Shown: positions 17,071 through 26,793 of the stretch, piece after piece
Layout of the letters: each line of letters starts with the position of its first letter
How positions within the stretch are numbered: the first letter of the stretch is position 1
Assembly: GCF_014648395.1 (NCBI RefSeq)
Contig: NZ_BMRA01000014.1
Coordinates: 1 to 64,000 of the forward strand
DNA from: Micromonospora fulviviridis
GTDB lineage: Bacteria > Actinomycetota > Actinomycetes > Mycobacteriales > Micromonosporaceae
Reading direction: 5' to 3'
Length of the DNA stretch: 64,000 bases
The notes under the pieces: model-generated
Database searches by the model: none
The model's input: the letters and a program-made list of their open reading frames with translations, nothing else
What the model was told of the DNA's origin: nothing
Made by a program: the position numbers and the translations under genes

Positions 17071-17226
17071 TGCGGTCGGCGGGGCTCGACGGCGGGCGAA
17101 TCCACTGCCCGCAAACGTCGATCATCGTACACCCGGCGCGCCGGCGGCACGCACTCGGCCGACCGGTCCACGCACCCCGGTCCGACCGGGTCGGCGGGGT
17201 TCCCGGCGGGCCGCCCGCGTTAGCGC

Positions 17227-17240
17227 TTACCTGCCGGTAA
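17227..17240. promoter_or_regulatory. Palindrome upstream of fabG
   Basis: TTACC-TGCC-GGTAA lies just before the putative -10 TAGGCT (17245-17250), a reasonable place for a fatty-acid-synthesis regulator. No binding protein can be named. Confidence 0.3.
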
Positions 17241-17247
17241 CCCCTAG

Positions 17248-17994
<747 letters not shown>

Positions 17995-18017
17995 GAAAGT
18001 ACGAAGGAGATAGCACA

Positions 18018-18785
18018 ATGTCCGGACTCCTGGCCGGTAAGCGGCTGCTGGTCACCGGCGTCATCACCGACGCCTCGATCGCCTTCTCGGTGGCGAAGCT
18101 CGCCCAGGAGAACGGCGCCCAGGTCGTGCTCACCGGCTACGGCCGGCTCTCCCTGGTCGAGCGGATCGCCAAGCGGCTGCCCGAGCCGGCGCCGGTGATC
18201 GAGCTGGACGTCACCAACACCGAGCACCTGGCCGGCCTGGCCGACCGGGTGCGCGAGCACGTCGACGGCCTCGACGGGGTGGTGCACTCGATCGGCTTCG
18301 CCCCGCAGAGCTGCCTCGGCGGCGGCTTCCTCGACGCGCCCTGGGAGGACGTGGCGACCGCGCTCCAGGTCTCCACCTACTCCTACAAGTCCCTCGCCAT
18401 GGCGGCGCTGCCGCTGATGTCGGCGGGCGGCGCCGTGGTGGGCCTCACCTTCGACGCCACCAAGGCGTGGCCGGTCTACGACTGGATGGGCGTGGCCAAG
18501 GCCGGGTTGGAGTCCGCCTCCCGCTACCTGGCCCTGCACCTGGGCAAGCAGGGCATCCGCAGCAACCTGGTCGCCGCCGGGCCGCTGCGCACCATCGCCG
18601 CCAAGTCCATCCCCGGCTTCGAGCAGTTCGAGGAGGCCTGGGCCGAGCGCGCCCCGCTGGGCTGGAACCTCACCGACCAGGAGCCGGCCGCCCGGGCCTG
18701 CCTCGCGCTGCTCTCCGACTGGTTCCCGGCCACCACCGGCGAGATCGTCCACGTCGACGGCGGCTACCACGCCATCGGCGCCTGA
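18018..18785 (+). CDS. fabI: Enoyl-ACP reductase, InhA/FabI type
   Basis: A 255-residue NADH-dependent enoyl-ACP reductase that completes the FAS II elongation cycle. The mycobacterial InhA features are present: GVITDASIA for NADH, HSIGFAPQ (Ser equivalent to InhA Ser94), TFDATKAWPVYDWMGVAK carrying the Phe-Tyr-Lys active site (Tyr154, Lys161). ATG at 18018 follows AAGGAGA by about 7 nt. It sits in one operon with fabG. This is the orthologue position of inhA although these bacteria do not make mycolic acids, so its product should be ordinary fatty acids. Confidence 0.95.
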   Translation: MSGLLAGKRLLVTGVITDASIAFSVAKLAQENGAQVVLTGYGRLSLVERIAKRLPEPAPVIELDVTNTEHLAGLADRVREHVDGLDGVVHSIGFAPQSCLGGGFLDAPWEDVATALQVSTYSYKSLAMAALPLMSAGGAVVGLTFDATKAWPVYDWMGVAKAGLESASRYLALHLGKQGIRSNLVAAGPLRTIAAKSIPGFEQFEEAWAERAPLGWNLTDQEPAARACLALLSDWFPATTGEIVHVDGGYHAIGA

Positions 18786-18857
18786 CACCGGGCGCGAAAC
18801 CCGCTCGACCCGGGGTGGTCGCCGGACCGGCACGGCCGTCGGGGGAGAATAGGGACC

Positions 18858-19889
18858 ATGGCGTACGACGCGTTGGTGCTGGTCTCCTTCGGCGGCCCCG
18901 AGCGGCCCGAGGACGTGCTGCCCTTCCTGCAGAACGTGACCCGGGGCCGGGGCGTGCCGCCCGAGCGGCTCGCCGAGGTCGCCGAGCACTACCTGCACTT
19001 CGGCGGGGTGTCCCCGATCAACCAGCAGTGCCGTGACCTGCTCGCGGCGATCCGGGAGGACTTCGTCGCGCACGGCGTCGACCTGCCGGTCTACTGGGGC
19101 AACCGGAACTGGGACCCGATGCTCGCCGACACGGTGGCGCAGATGCGCGACGACGGCGTCCAGCGGGCCCTCGCCTTCGTCACCAGCGCCTACGGCGGCT
19201 ACTCGTCCTGCCGGCAGTACCAGGAGGACATCGCCGCGGCCCGGGCCGCCGTCGGCCCGGACGCCCCGCTGATCGAGAAGCTGCGCCAGTTCTGGGACCA
19301 CCCGGGCTTCGTCGAGCCGCACGCCGACGCCGTCCGGGCCGCGCTGGCGCAGCTCGACCCGGCCCGGCGGGACAGCACCCGGCTGGTGTTCACCGCGCAC
19401 TCGGTGCCGGTGTCGGCGGCCGCCACCGCCGGCCCGCACGGCGGCCGGTACACCGCCCAGCTGGAGGAGGCCGCCCGGCTGGTGCACGCCGCCGCCGCGC
19501 CGGACCTGCCCTACGACCTGGTCTGGCAGAGCCGCTCCGGGCCGCCGCAGGTGCCGTGGCTGGAGCCGGACATCAACGACCACCTCGCCACGCTGGCCGG
19601 CCAGGGCGTGACCGGCGTGGTGGTCAGCCCCATCGGGTTCGTCTCCGACCACCTCGAGGTGGTCTGGGACCTGGACACCGAGGCGCTCGACACGGCCAAG
19701 CAACTCGGCCTGGACTTCGCCCGCGCCGGCACGCCCGGCACCGACCCGCGGTTCGTGGCCATGGTCCGCGAGCTGGTGCTGGAACGGACCGCCCCGGACG
19801 GCGCGCGGTTCCGCCGCCGCCTCGGCGAGCTGCCCACCTGGGACACCTGCCCGGCGCTGTGCTGTGTGCCCCCGGCCCGCCGTCCCTGA
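18858..19889 (+). CDS. hemH: Ferrochelatase (coproporphyrin ferrochelatase type)
   Basis: A 343-residue class II chelatase that inserts iron into porphyrin. In actinobacteria the substrate is coproporphyrin III (CpfC role). Catalytic His is in TAHSVPVS (near 182) and the conserved Glu in SDHLEVVWD (near 267). The C-terminal CPALCC, with an upstream Cys in SSCRQ, fits the actinobacterial [2Fe-2S] ligand set. GAGAAT lies 7 nt before the ATG and no strong ribosome site is seen, so a leaderless start from an internal promoter is possible even though it follows fabI by 72 nt. Confidence 0.93.
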   Translation: MAYDALVLVSFGGPERPEDVLPFLQNVTRGRGVPPERLAEVAEHYLHFGGVSPINQQCRDLLAAIREDFVAHGVDLPVYWGNRNWDPMLADTVAQMRDDGVQRALAFVTSAYGGYSSCRQYQEDIAAARAAVGPDAPLIEKLRQFWDHPGFVEPHADAVRAALAQLDPARRDSTRLVFTAHSVPVSAAATAGPHGGRYTAQLEEAARLVHAAAAPDLPYDLVWQSRSGPPQVPWLEPDINDHLATLAGQGVTGVVVSPIGFVSDHLEVVWDLDTEALDTAKQLGLDFARAGTPGTDPRFVAMVRELVLERTAPDGARFRRRLGELPTWDTCPALCCVPPARRP

Positions 19890-19924
19890 GCCCGACCACC
19901 TCCGACACTCCCTGGGGACGACAC

Positions 19925-20704
19925 ATGCATGACCGCAAGCCGGTGCAGAGCTGGCTCACCGACATGGACGGGGTGCTGGTGCACGAGGGCCAGCCGGTGC
20001 CCGGCGCGCCCGAGTTCGTCAAGCGGCTGCGCGCCTCCGGCAAGCCGTTCCTGGTGCTCACCAACAACTCGATCTACACGCCGCGCGACCTCCAGGCCCG
20101 GCTGGCCCGGATGGGGCTGGACGTGCCGGAGGAGGCGATCTGGTCGTCGGCGCTGGCCACCGCCCAGTTCCTGGCCGACCAGCGGCCGGGCGGCACCGCG
20201 TACGTGATCGGTGAGGCCGGGCTGACCACGGCGCTGCACGCGGTGGGCTACGTGCTCAGCGACTTCGCCCCCGACTACGTGGTGCTGGGGGAGACCCGCA
20301 CCTACAGCTTCGAGGCGATCACCAAGGCGATCCGGCTGATCAACGACGGGGCCCGGTTCATCTGCACCAACCCGGACGCGACCGGCCCGTCGGTGGAGGG
20401 CGCCCTGCCGGCCGCCGGCTCGGTGGCCGCGATGATCTCCAAGGCGACCGGGGTGGACCCGTACTTCGTCGGCAAGCCGAACCCGATGATGATGCGCTCG
20501 GCGTTGAACACCATCGACGCGCACTCCGAGTCCACCGCCATGATCGGCGACCGGATGGACACCGACATCCTCTGCGGCCTGGAGGCGGGGCTCGAGACCA
20601 TCCTGGTGCTCACCGGGATCAGCAGCCGCGCCGAGGCCGAGCGTTACCCCTACCGGCCGTCCCGGATCGTCGACTCGGTGGCCGACCTGATCGACGAGGT
20701 CTGA
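19925..20704 (+). CDS. HAD-IIA phosphatase (NagD-like)
   Basis: A 259-residue cytosolic HAD hydrolase. The nucleophile motif is DMDGV (Asp13, Asp15); motif II is LTNNS near 45, motif III Lys is in GKPNP near 183 and the acidic motif IV is GDRMDTDI near 207. The large cap and motif arrangement are NagD/AraL type; such enzymes dephosphorylate small sugar or nucleotide phosphates with broad specificity. Start at ATG 19925 with GGGGACGAC upstream; 35 nt follow hemH on the same strand, so it may be co-transcribed. Its stop lies in a hairpin shared with the convergent gene. Confidence 0.88.
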   Translation: MHDRKPVQSWLTDMDGVLVHEGQPVPGAPEFVKRLRASGKPFLVLTNNSIYTPRDLQARLARMGLDVPEEAIWSSALATAQFLADQRPGGTAYVIGEAGLTTALHAVGYVLSDFAPDYVVLGETRTYSFEAITKAIRLINDGARFICTNPDATGPSVEGALPAAGSVAAMISKATGVDPYFVGKPNPMMMRSALNTIDAHSESTAMIGDRMDTDILCGLEAGLETILVLTGISSRAEAERYPYRPSRIVDSVADLIDEV

Positions 20705-20718
20705 GCCCTCCGGCTCAG
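20701..20718. terminator. Short hairpin containing both convergent stop codons
   Basis: CTGAGCC (20701-20707) and GGCTCAG (20712-20718) with a CTCC loop. The two stop codons (20702-20704 plus strand, 20717-20715 minus strand) lie in the two arms, a compact bidirectional element. Confidence 0.45.
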
Positions 20719-21509
20719 GGGCGCAGCGGGGCGTTGCAGGCGGCCACCAGGGCCTGCCGGCAGGCGGTGGTCAACGGCCGCAGCGCCGCGTCCCGCTGCT
20801 GCGCCTCGTAGGTGTTCACGGCACCGCCCGGGGCGCTCTCCCCGGCCAGGGCGAGCACCCGGTCCAGCACGGCCGCGCGGGCGAACAGCCGGCGCGACCG
20901 CGGGTCGAAGCCGGGCGGCAGGTCGGTCCCGCCGTCCGGGCGGCGCAGCGCGGCGAGCGCGCCGGCCAGCTCGGGCCGCCACTGGGCCACGTCGAGTCGG
21001 GTCAGCGCGGCCGTCGTCTCGGCCAGCGCGGCGGCCAGTTCGGCTTCCGCCTCGGCCGCGCCGGGCGTGATCAGGGACGCCTTCGGCGCGTCGGCCGGCA
21101 GCGGATGGACCCGCCAGAGCACGGTCTCCCAGGTCATCCCCGAGCCCGAGGTGTGCGTGCGCACCTCCGGGACGAACCCGAGCCCGCTGGCCACCACGGC
21201 CTCCCCGGCCAGCAGCGCCGCCCCGGCGAAGTCGCCGGGACCGGGCAGCCCGCGCGGGTCGCCCGGGGCGGGCAGCACCAGGCGGATCTCGTCCGGGGAG
21301 AGCTTGGCCAGGCTGGGCAGCGCCTCCCGCAGGGACACGTCGGTCCAGGTGCCGGGGGCGTCGGCGACCAGGTGCTCCTCGTCGCCGGCGATCTCGTCGG
21401 CGACCTCGTCGAAGGGCACCAGGCCGGCGCGCCAGGCGCGAACCCAGGCGACGAACCGGCTCGACCGGCGCGGAGCCAGCGTGGCCGCGCCCGTTGCGGG
21501 GGAGGACAT
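20715..21509 (-). CDS. Conserved hypothetical protein
   Basis: A 264-residue soluble protein, rich in Ala, Leu and acidic residues, without signal peptide or membrane segment. I do not recognise a domain; phrases such as LVPFDEVADEIAGDEEH and MTWETVLWRVHPLP suggest a conserved actinobacterial family of unknown role. ATG at 21509 is supported by TACCCT 6 nt upstream and no ribosome site, again a leaderless pattern, whereas the upstream in-frame ATG lies in a low-complexity stretch. It is divergent from the DUF3097 gene. Confidence 0.65.
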   Translation of the reverse strand: MSSPATGAATLAPRRSSRFVAWVRAWRAGLVPFDEVADEIAGDEEHLVADAPGTWTDVSLREALPSLAKLSPDEIRLVLPAPGDPRGLPGPGDFAGAALLAGEAVVASGLGFVPEVRTHTSGSGMTWETVLWRVHPLPADAPKASLITPGAAEAEAELAAALAETTAALTRLDVAQWRPELAGALAALRRPDGGTDLPPGFDPRSRRLFARAAVLDRVLALAGESAPGGAVNTYEAQQRDAALRPLTTACRQALVAACNAPLRP

Positions 21510-21657
21510 GCCGAAAGGGTACGTGCTCGCCGCCGTCGCTGTCTCGGCTGCCGCTCCGGCGGCGTGACCTGCCCCCAACTACCCCCTTCGCCCCTTTCTG
21601 TGTCTCCGGTGGAACGCCTGGTCGGCGCGTCGCCGGGCGACACGCCGGGCCGGTGGC

Positions 21658-21663
21658 TAGCGT
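21658..21663 (+). promoter_or_regulatory. Candidate -10 of a leaderless transcript
   Basis: TAGCGT lies 7 nt before the ATG at 21671; the same hexamer and spacing occur before the pucR start at 34500. Confidence 0.45.
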
Positions 21664-21670
21664 GATCGAC

Positions 21671-22483
21671 ATGGCGGGGCGATACGACGGCGACGTGCTG
21701 GCGGGCGACTGGCGGCGGCGGAAGGTGATCCCCGAGGTCGACGCCGAACCCGACCTGGTGGTCGAGGACGCCGACTCCGGGTTCTGCGGCGCGGTCGTCG
21801 GCTTCGAGTCCGGCGCGGTGGTGCTGGAGGACCGGCACGGCCGGCGGCGCAACTTCCCGCTGCTGCCCGCCGCGTTCCTGCTCGACGGCCGGCCGGTGAC
21901 CCTGCGCCGCCCGGTCCGGGCCCCGGTGCCCGCCGCCCGGCGGCGTACCGCCTCCGGCTCGATCGCCGTCGACAACGTCCGGGCGCAGGTCGCCAAGGCC
22001 AGCCGGATCTGGGTCGAGGGCGTGCACGACGCGGCCCTGGTCGAGCGGATCTGGGGCGACGACCTGCGGATCGAGGGCGTGGTGGTGGAGCCGCTCGACG
22101 GCATCGACGCGCTCGCCGCCGAGGTACGCGCCTTCGCCCCGGGCCCCGGCCGCCGGCTCGGCGTGCTCGTCGACCACCTGGTGCCCGGCTCCAAGGAGAG
22201 CCGGATCGTCACGCAGGTCACCTCGCCGCACGTGCTGGTCACCGGGCACCCGTACGTCGACGTGTGGCAGGCCGTGAAGCCCCGGGCGCTGGGCATCCCA
22301 GCCTGGCCGGTGGTGCCGCCGGGGCGGCCCTGGAAGGAGGGGGTCTGCGCGGCCCTCGGGGTGGCCGAGCCGGCGGACATGTGGCGGCACATCCTGTCCC
22401 GGGTGGACAGTTTCGCGGACGTGGAGACGCCGTTGATCAACGCTGTCGAGCGGATGATCGATTTCGTGACTTCGCCTGAGTAG
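21671..22483 (+). CDS. DUF3097 family protein
   Basis: A 270-residue soluble protein. The segment with RIWVEGVHDAALVERIWG followed by VEPLDGID is the signature I associate with DUF3097; it resembles an acidic nucleotide-binding fold (Toprim-like), but that is inference. ATG at 21671 is favoured over GTG at 21662 because TAGCGT sits 7 nt before the ATG and no ribosome site is present. It ends just before an extensive inverted repeat. No function is known. Confidence 0.75.
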   Translation: MAGRYDGDVLAGDWRRRKVIPEVDAEPDLVVEDADSGFCGAVVGFESGAVVLEDRHGRRRNFPLLPAAFLLDGRPVTLRRPVRAPVPAARRRTASGSIAVDNVRAQVAKASRIWVEGVHDAALVERIWGDDLRIEGVVVEPLDGIDALAAEVRAFAPGPGRRLGVLVDHLVPGSKESRIVTQVTSPHVLVTGHPYVDVWQAVKPRALGIPAWPVVPPGRPWKEGVCAALGVAEPADMWRHILSRVDSFADVETPLINAVERMIDFVTSPE

Positions 22484-22496
22484 TGGTTGCGGTCCA

Positions 22497-22568
22497 GGGC
22501 CGGGGCGACCGTGCCCGGCTCCGGGCGGTCAGGCTTGATCCCTCCGCCGGGCACGGTCGCCCCGGCCC
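22497..22568. terminator. Perfect 22-bp inverted repeat between convergent genes
   Basis: Arms 22497-22518 and 22547-22568 are perfectly complementary (GGGCCGGGGCGACCG... against ...CGGTCGCCCCGGCCC) across a 28-nt spacer. The position after DUF3097 and before the serine hydrolase end makes a bidirectional terminator the simplest reading; the length is unusual and may instead mark a mobile palindrome. Confidence 0.6.
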
Positions 22569-22627
22569 CGTCGTGCTCGGGCTGCGCGGGTCGGTGCCGG
22601 CAGTCGAGGGTGGAGGACCTTACGCCT

Positions 22628-22690
22628 GCTACGAACCTCATGACGTGGACGGATCCCGGGGTCGGTCATCCATGTCTTCACGTTCGTAGC
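22628..22690. repeat. Long imperfect palindrome
   Basis: GCTACGAAC (22628-22636) matches GTTCGTAGC (22682-22690), and the arms continue imperfectly inward (GAC-TGGA blocks) to a centre near CCCGGGG. It ends 12 nt before the hydrolase stop. Confidence 0.5.
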
Positions 22691-22701
22691 GGCTCTGGGA
22701 G

Positions 22702-24015
22702 TTACGGCTCCTGGTCGGGGGTTCTCGTGAAGACGAAGGTGGCGATGTCGAGGGCGACCGCTCGCCCCGCCTCGTCGCGGATGACGGTGAGGAGTTCGCC
22801 GTCCTGTGCGCCGGAGCGGCCGCGCCAGCGGTCGGGCCCCTCCGGGGTGAAGCGGAGGGTGGGGCGACCGACCTGGCCGCCCACGAGGTCGCCGGCGGGG
22901 TCGATGCGGAACTCGTACTCGCCGCCCATCCACCACCAGCGGCCGGTCAGCTCGGCCAGGTCGGCGGGCGGCGCCTCGGCCGGGCGCCACGGGGCGGGCG
23001 CGGCCGGCTCGGCGTCCAGCACCAGGGTGAGGATGTCGCGGGCCAGGCCGACGACGTGGTGGCCGCCACGCAGCCCGTAAGAGTTGGCGAAGTCGACCAC
23101 GGCGGTGCGGGTGGGGCGGTGCACGGCCAGGCCGGCGACGTAGCCGGGCATCGAGCCGCCGTGGCCCACGTACACCCGGTCGCCGACCCGGTAGAGCTCC
23201 ACGCCGAGGCCGTGCCCGCCCGTCCAGGCGTCCAGGTCGCTGATCACCACGGGCGCGCACATCTCGGTGAGCGTGGCCGGGGCCAGCAGGTCCGGGGCGG
23301 GGTCGGCCAGGAAGGCCGCCCAGCGGGCCAGGTCCTCGACGGTCGACCAGAGCTGCCCGGCCGGCGCCATCGCCCCGGTGTCGGTGCGCGGCTCCTCCCG
23401 CAGCGTGTCGTGCCAGGGGTGCACGACGTAGCCGCGGGCGTACGGCTCGGTCGGGTGGTAGGTGGTGCGGCGCATGGCCAGCGGTTCGAGGAGCCGCTCC
23501 CGGAGCAGGTCGGCCCAGGGCGTACCGGTGATCCGCTCCAGCACCCCGCCGAGCAGCCCGTACGCCAGGTTCGAGTAGTGGTAGACGTGGTGCGGCGGGT
23601 GGGCGATCTTCGCCGGGGTGAGCCCGGCGAGCAGGGTCGCCAGGTCGGTGCCCGCGGCCCGCTCCCACCACTGCCCGTCCGGCTCCCGCTGGAGGCCGCT
23701 GGCGTGCCCGAGCAGTTGGCGCAGGGTGAGCGCGCCGACCGGGGTGCCGGGCAGGTGCTTGTCCAGCGGGTCGTCCAGCGCCAGCCGGCCGGCGTCGCGC
23801 TGCTGCATCACCAGCACGGCCGTCATGGTCTTGCTGATCGAGCCGATCCGGTACTGGAGGTCGGCGTCGGGGCGCGGCTGCTCGCCGGCGACCGCGACGT
23901 GCGCGAGGCCGCCGTCCCGGATCACCCCGAGGGCGAGCGAGGGGCCGCGCCCCTCCGCCTGGGCCCGGGCGACCAGCAGGTCGACCTGTCGGGCGGTCTC
24001 GGGCAGCAGGGCCAT
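22702..24015 (-). CDS. Serine hydrolase of the beta-lactamase/S12 family
   Basis: A 437-residue protein of the class C beta-lactamase/DD-peptidase fold. The nucleophile motif is SISK in RIGSISKTM (about 58-61), the second motif YSN in YHYSNLAYG (about 144), and the third motif HGG in VGHGGSMPG (about 282). A C-terminal lipocalin-like beta domain follows residue 360. No signal peptide is apparent, so it is probably cytosolic. ATG at 24015 is preceded by GAGGAGGA. Members cleave esters or D-amino-acid peptides; this sequence does not say which. Confidence 0.88.
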   Translation of the reverse strand: MALLPETARQVDLLVARAQAEGRGPSLALGVIRDGGLAHVAVAGEQPRPDADLQYRIGSISKTMTAVLVMQQRDAGRLALDDPLDKHLPGTPVGALTLRQLLGHASGLQREPDGQWWERAAGTDLATLLAGLTPAKIAHPPHHVYHYSNLAYGLLGGVLERITGTPWADLLRERLLEPLAMRRTTYHPTEPYARGYVVHPWHDTLREEPRTDTGAMAPAGQLWSTVEDLARWAAFLADPAPDLLAPATLTEMCAPVVISDLDAWTGGHGLGVELYRVGDRVYVGHGGSMPGYVAGLAVHRPTRTAVVDFANSYGLRGGHHVVGLARDILTLVLDAEPAAPAPWRPAEAPPADLAELTGRWWWMGGEYEFRIDPAGDLVGGQVGRPTLRFTPEGPDRWRGRSGAQDGELLTVIRDEAGRAVALDIATFVFTRTPDQEP

Positions 24016-24106
24016 GGCGTCCTCCTCGGCGGTCGTCGGCGCGGTGCCGAGCTTAGGTGATCATGTGGGGGCGGTGCTGCGTGCGTCGGCGTGTCACGAT
24101 CTAAGG

Positions 24107-24580
24107 GTGGACGCCGTGTTCTGGATCGTTCTGGGTGTGTTGCTGGCGGTCGCCGAGATCTTCACGACGACGCTCTTCCTGATCATGTTCGCGGCCGGGG
24201 CGTTCGCCGCCGCGGGCGCCGCGGCGCTCGGCGCGCCGGTCGCGCTCCAGGCGCTGGTCTTCGCGGTGGTCTCCGCGCTGTCGGTGGCCCTGGTCCGGCC
24301 GGTCATCAAACGGCACGCCATGCCGGCCCTGCAGAGCGGCGACCAGCCGTTCGGGGTCGAGGCGATCGAGGGGTCCACCGCGATGGTGCTGGAGCCGGTG
24401 GATGCCGAGCGGGGCCTCGTCAAGATCGACGGTGAGCTGTGGACGGCCCGGTCGTACGACGCGACGCGCAGCTACGCGGTCGGCGAGCGGGTGCAGGTGA
24501 TAAAGGTCCGGGGCGCGACCGCCCTGGTCTGGCAGGACGAGATTTCCACCCCGGGCGGACTGCCCGAAGGGAAAAGGTGA
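24107..24580 (+). CDS. NfeD-family membrane protein
   Basis: A 157-residue protein with three N-terminal hydrophobic segments (FWIVLGVLLAVAEIF onward) and a C-terminal OB-fold domain (about 80-157) containing GSTAMVLEPVDAERG and YAVGERVQVIKVRG. It is the short NfeD type, which lacks the ClpP-like protease domain. GTG at 24107 has CACGAT 6 nt upstream and no ribosome site, so a leaderless start is likely. It is 4 nt upstream of an SPFH gene, the standard nfeD-SPFH pair acting on membrane microdomains. Confidence 0.88.
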   Translation: MDAVFWIVLGVLLAVAEIFTTTLFLIMFAAGAFAAAGAAALGAPVALQALVFAVVSALSVALVRPVIKRHAMPALQSGDQPFGVEAIEGSTAMVLEPVDAERGLVKIDGELWTARSYDATRSYAVGERVQVIKVRGATALVWQDEISTPGGLPEGKR

Positions 24581-24584
24581 AGAT

Positions 24585-25691
24585 ATGGAGTTTGCAGCGA
24601 TCGTGTTGATCGCCGTCGCCGTGATCGTCGTGGTGACGCTGGTGAAGGCGGTGCGGATCGTGCCGCAGCAGCGCCAGGACGTGGTGGAGCGGCTGGGCAA
24701 GTACAAGCGGACCCTGAACCCGGGGCTGAACCTGCTGGTGCCGTACATCGACGCGGTGCGCACCAAGGTGGACATGCGGGAGCAGGTGGTCAGCTTCCCG
24801 CCGCAGCCGGTGATCACCTCGGACAACCTCGTCGTCTCGATCGACACGGTGCTCTACTTCAAGGTGGTCGACTCGGTCCGCGCCACCTACGAGATCTCCA
24901 ACTTCCTCCAGGCCATCGAGCAGCTCACCGTCACCACGCTGCGCAACGTGATCGGCTCGCTGGACCTGGAGCGGGCGCTGACCAGCCGCGAGGAGATCAA
25001 CCGGCACCTCTCCGGGGTGCTGGACGAGACCACCGGCCGGTGGGGCATCAAGGTGACGCGGGTCGAGATCAAGGCGATCGAGCCGCCGCCGAGCATCCGC
25101 GACTCGATGGAGAAGCAGATGCGCGCCGAGCGGGACCGCCGTGCCGCTATCCTGAACGCCGAGGGGCACAAGCAGTCGCAGATCCTCACCGCCGAGGGTG
25201 AGAAGCAGGCCGCCGTGCTGCGCGCCGACGGTGACCGGCAGGCCCGGATCCTCCAGGCGGAGGGCCAGGCCAAGGCGATCCGCACCGTCTTCGACGCGAT
25301 CCACCAGGCCAACCCGAGCCAGAAGGTGCTCGCCTACCAGTACCTCCAGGCCCTGCCGCAGATCGCCAACGGCACCGCCAACAAGGTCTGGATCGTCCCG
25401 ACCGAGCTGACCAAGGCCCTGGAGGGCATGGGTGGCGCGCTCGGCGGGCTGGCCAACATGGTCGGCGACGTGCCGTCGCCGGAGGCCACCAAGAGCGCCA
25501 GCGAGGTGGAGCGCGAGGCCGCCGAGGCCGCGCACGCCGCCGCCACCGCGGCCCAGGAGATCCACGACGAGGTACGCGTGGCCGAGGCGCAGGCCACCGG
25601 CGGCACCGCCCCGCAGGGGCTGCCGGCGCCCGAGCCAGTCTCCCCGCAGAGCCTGCTCAACGACCCGTCGGACCAGCGCGAACGGGGCTGA
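24585..25691 (+). CDS. SPFH/stomatin-like membrane protein (QmcA-type)
   Basis: A 368-residue protein with an N-terminal membrane anchor (residues 4-22), an SPFH domain (YKRTLNPGLNLLVPYID and ISNFLQAIEQLTVTTLRN), and a long charged coiled coil around 180-220 with AEGHKQ/AEGEKQ repeats. The C terminus is Ala/Glu-rich and low in complexity. ATG at 24585 follows AAGGTGAAGAT. It overlaps functionally with the NfeD gene 4 nt before it. Such proteins form large membrane rings that organise lipid domains and proteases; the client here is unknown. Confidence 0.92.
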   Translation: MEFAAIVLIAVAVIVVVTLVKAVRIVPQQRQDVVERLGKYKRTLNPGLNLLVPYIDAVRTKVDMREQVVSFPPQPVITSDNLVVSIDTVLYFKVVDSVRATYEISNFLQAIEQLTVTTLRNVIGSLDLERALTSREEINRHLSGVLDETTGRWGIKVTRVEIKAIEPPPSIRDSMEKQMRAERDRRAAILNAEGHKQSQILTAEGEKQAAVLRADGDRQARILQAEGQAKAIRTVFDAIHQANPSQKVLAYQYLQALPQIANGTANKVWIVPTELTKALEGMGGALGGLANMVGDVPSPEATKSASEVEREAAEAAHAAATAAQEIHDEVRVAEAQATGGTAPQGLPAPEPVSPQSLLNDPSDQRERG

Positions 25692-25822
25692 ACGGGCACG
25701 CCGCCCGCAAATCCGAGAATCACTCATACGGCGCCCCGGCGCCTGCCACGATCGGTCTGAGGACGGGTGGTGAGCAGGACCGGGGCGCCGTCGCGCGTCC
25801 CGCACGCGGAGCGAGGTGACGC

Positions 25823-26620
25823 ATGAAGGATCCGGCCAACCGGCTGTTCTCCAGGACCCCGGTCCCCGGCGCGCACGACCCGGCCGGGCCGCTGGGCACC
25901 CGGCGTACCGGGGGTGGGTTCGGGGTGCTGCCGTTCGTCTCCGAGCCCGGGCCGGCCGCCCCGGCCACCGACGCGAGCTGGGCCTGGTCGGTCCGGCGGT
26001 TCGCCCGCGCGGCGGTCTGGCTGCTGCCCGCGTACGCGGTCCTCTACGGTCTGGTGGCGATCGCCAGCGACGGCGGGGTGGGCAACGACCCCTACCCGGC
26101 CGACGGCCAGCCGCTCTACCTGGTCGGCTGGGTGGCCGCGGTCTGGCTCGGGCTGCTCGCCCTGCTGGCGCTCGCCGGCCTGCTCGCCGCCACCCGCTGC
26201 CGGCGGATCGCCCTCGTCGGCCTGCTGGCCAGCATCGGCGGGATGGTGCTGATGCTGCCCTTCGCCGGGCTGGAGGAGCAGGCGCCGGTGTTCGGCACCA
26301 CCGCGCGCTCCCTCGTCCTGGTCGGCGCCACCTTCTACAGCCTCGGCTGGTTCCTCACCGGCTGGTCGGTCGCCCGGTCCGGGATGTTCTCCTACGGCGA
26401 CGGGATCATGTTGATGATCGCCGCCCCGCTGCTGGGCCTGGGCGGCGCGTTGATCGGCTCCCTGCAGACCTTCGGCGCGATCTTCGTGCTGATCGCCGGC
26501 ATCGGCATCGGCTACCGCTCGGGCCGCCTCGTCCCCGCAGTGATCGCCCAGGACGCCCTGGCCGCCAGCGTCACGGCCACCCCCTCCCCACCCCCGAACG
26601 GCCCCCTGGCCGCCGGCTGA
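25823..26620 (+). CDS. Polytopic membrane protein, function unknown
   Basis: A 265-residue protein with about six hydrophobic segments beginning near residue 65 (AAVWLLPAYAVLYGLVAI). The N-terminal about 50 residues are soluble and proline-rich. No family is recognised. ATG at 25823 follows GCGAGGTGACGC. It stands alone, 131 nt after the SPFH gene, with a palindromic repeat downstream. A transporter or sensor role would be guesswork. Confidence 0.7.
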   Translation: MKDPANRLFSRTPVPGAHDPAGPLGTRRTGGGFGVLPFVSEPGPAAPATDASWAWSVRRFARAAVWLLPAYAVLYGLVAIASDGGVGNDPYPADGQPLYLVGWVAAVWLGLLALLALAGLLAATRCRRIALVGLLASIGGMVLMLPFAGLEEQAPVFGTTARSLVLVGATFYSLGWFLTGWSVARSGMFSYGDGIMLMIAAPLLGLGGALIGSLQTFGAIFVLIAGIGIGYRSGRLVPAVIAQDALAASVTATPSPPPNGPLAAG

Positions 26621-26638
26621 CCGCCCCGGGCCCGACTC

Positions 26639-26701
26639 CGTCGATCATGAGGTTGGCGGCACCCAGGGAGATCCACATGACCGGCAACCTCATGATCGAC
26701 G
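26639..26701. repeat. Intergenic GATCATG palindrome
   Basis: Left arm 26639-26659 (CGTCGATCATGAGGTTG then GCGG) and right arm 26681-26701 match over 21 nt with one mismatch around a 21-nt spacer. It resembles the 51690-51753 element in its core (TGATCA or CGATCA then GAGGTT). Confidence 0.6.
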
Positions 26702-26793
26702 CGCTCCCGGCGAGCTGGGAGGTTGCCGTGAGGTAACTGACAGTTGCCTGGCGGGGTGGCCGAATCGCCGCATTCGCGGTAATCCTGGAGTCC

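Noticed and set aside
17030-17110. Possible tRNA or small structured RNA near the 17038 hairpin
   Set aside because: No cloverleaf with a CCA-type acceptor or T-loop could be drawn; only the single bulged stem is supported.
26622-26793. Riboswitch or attenuator before the penicillin-binding protein gene
   Set aside because: The palindrome at 26639-26701 matches another intergenic element and no conserved riboswitch core is visible.
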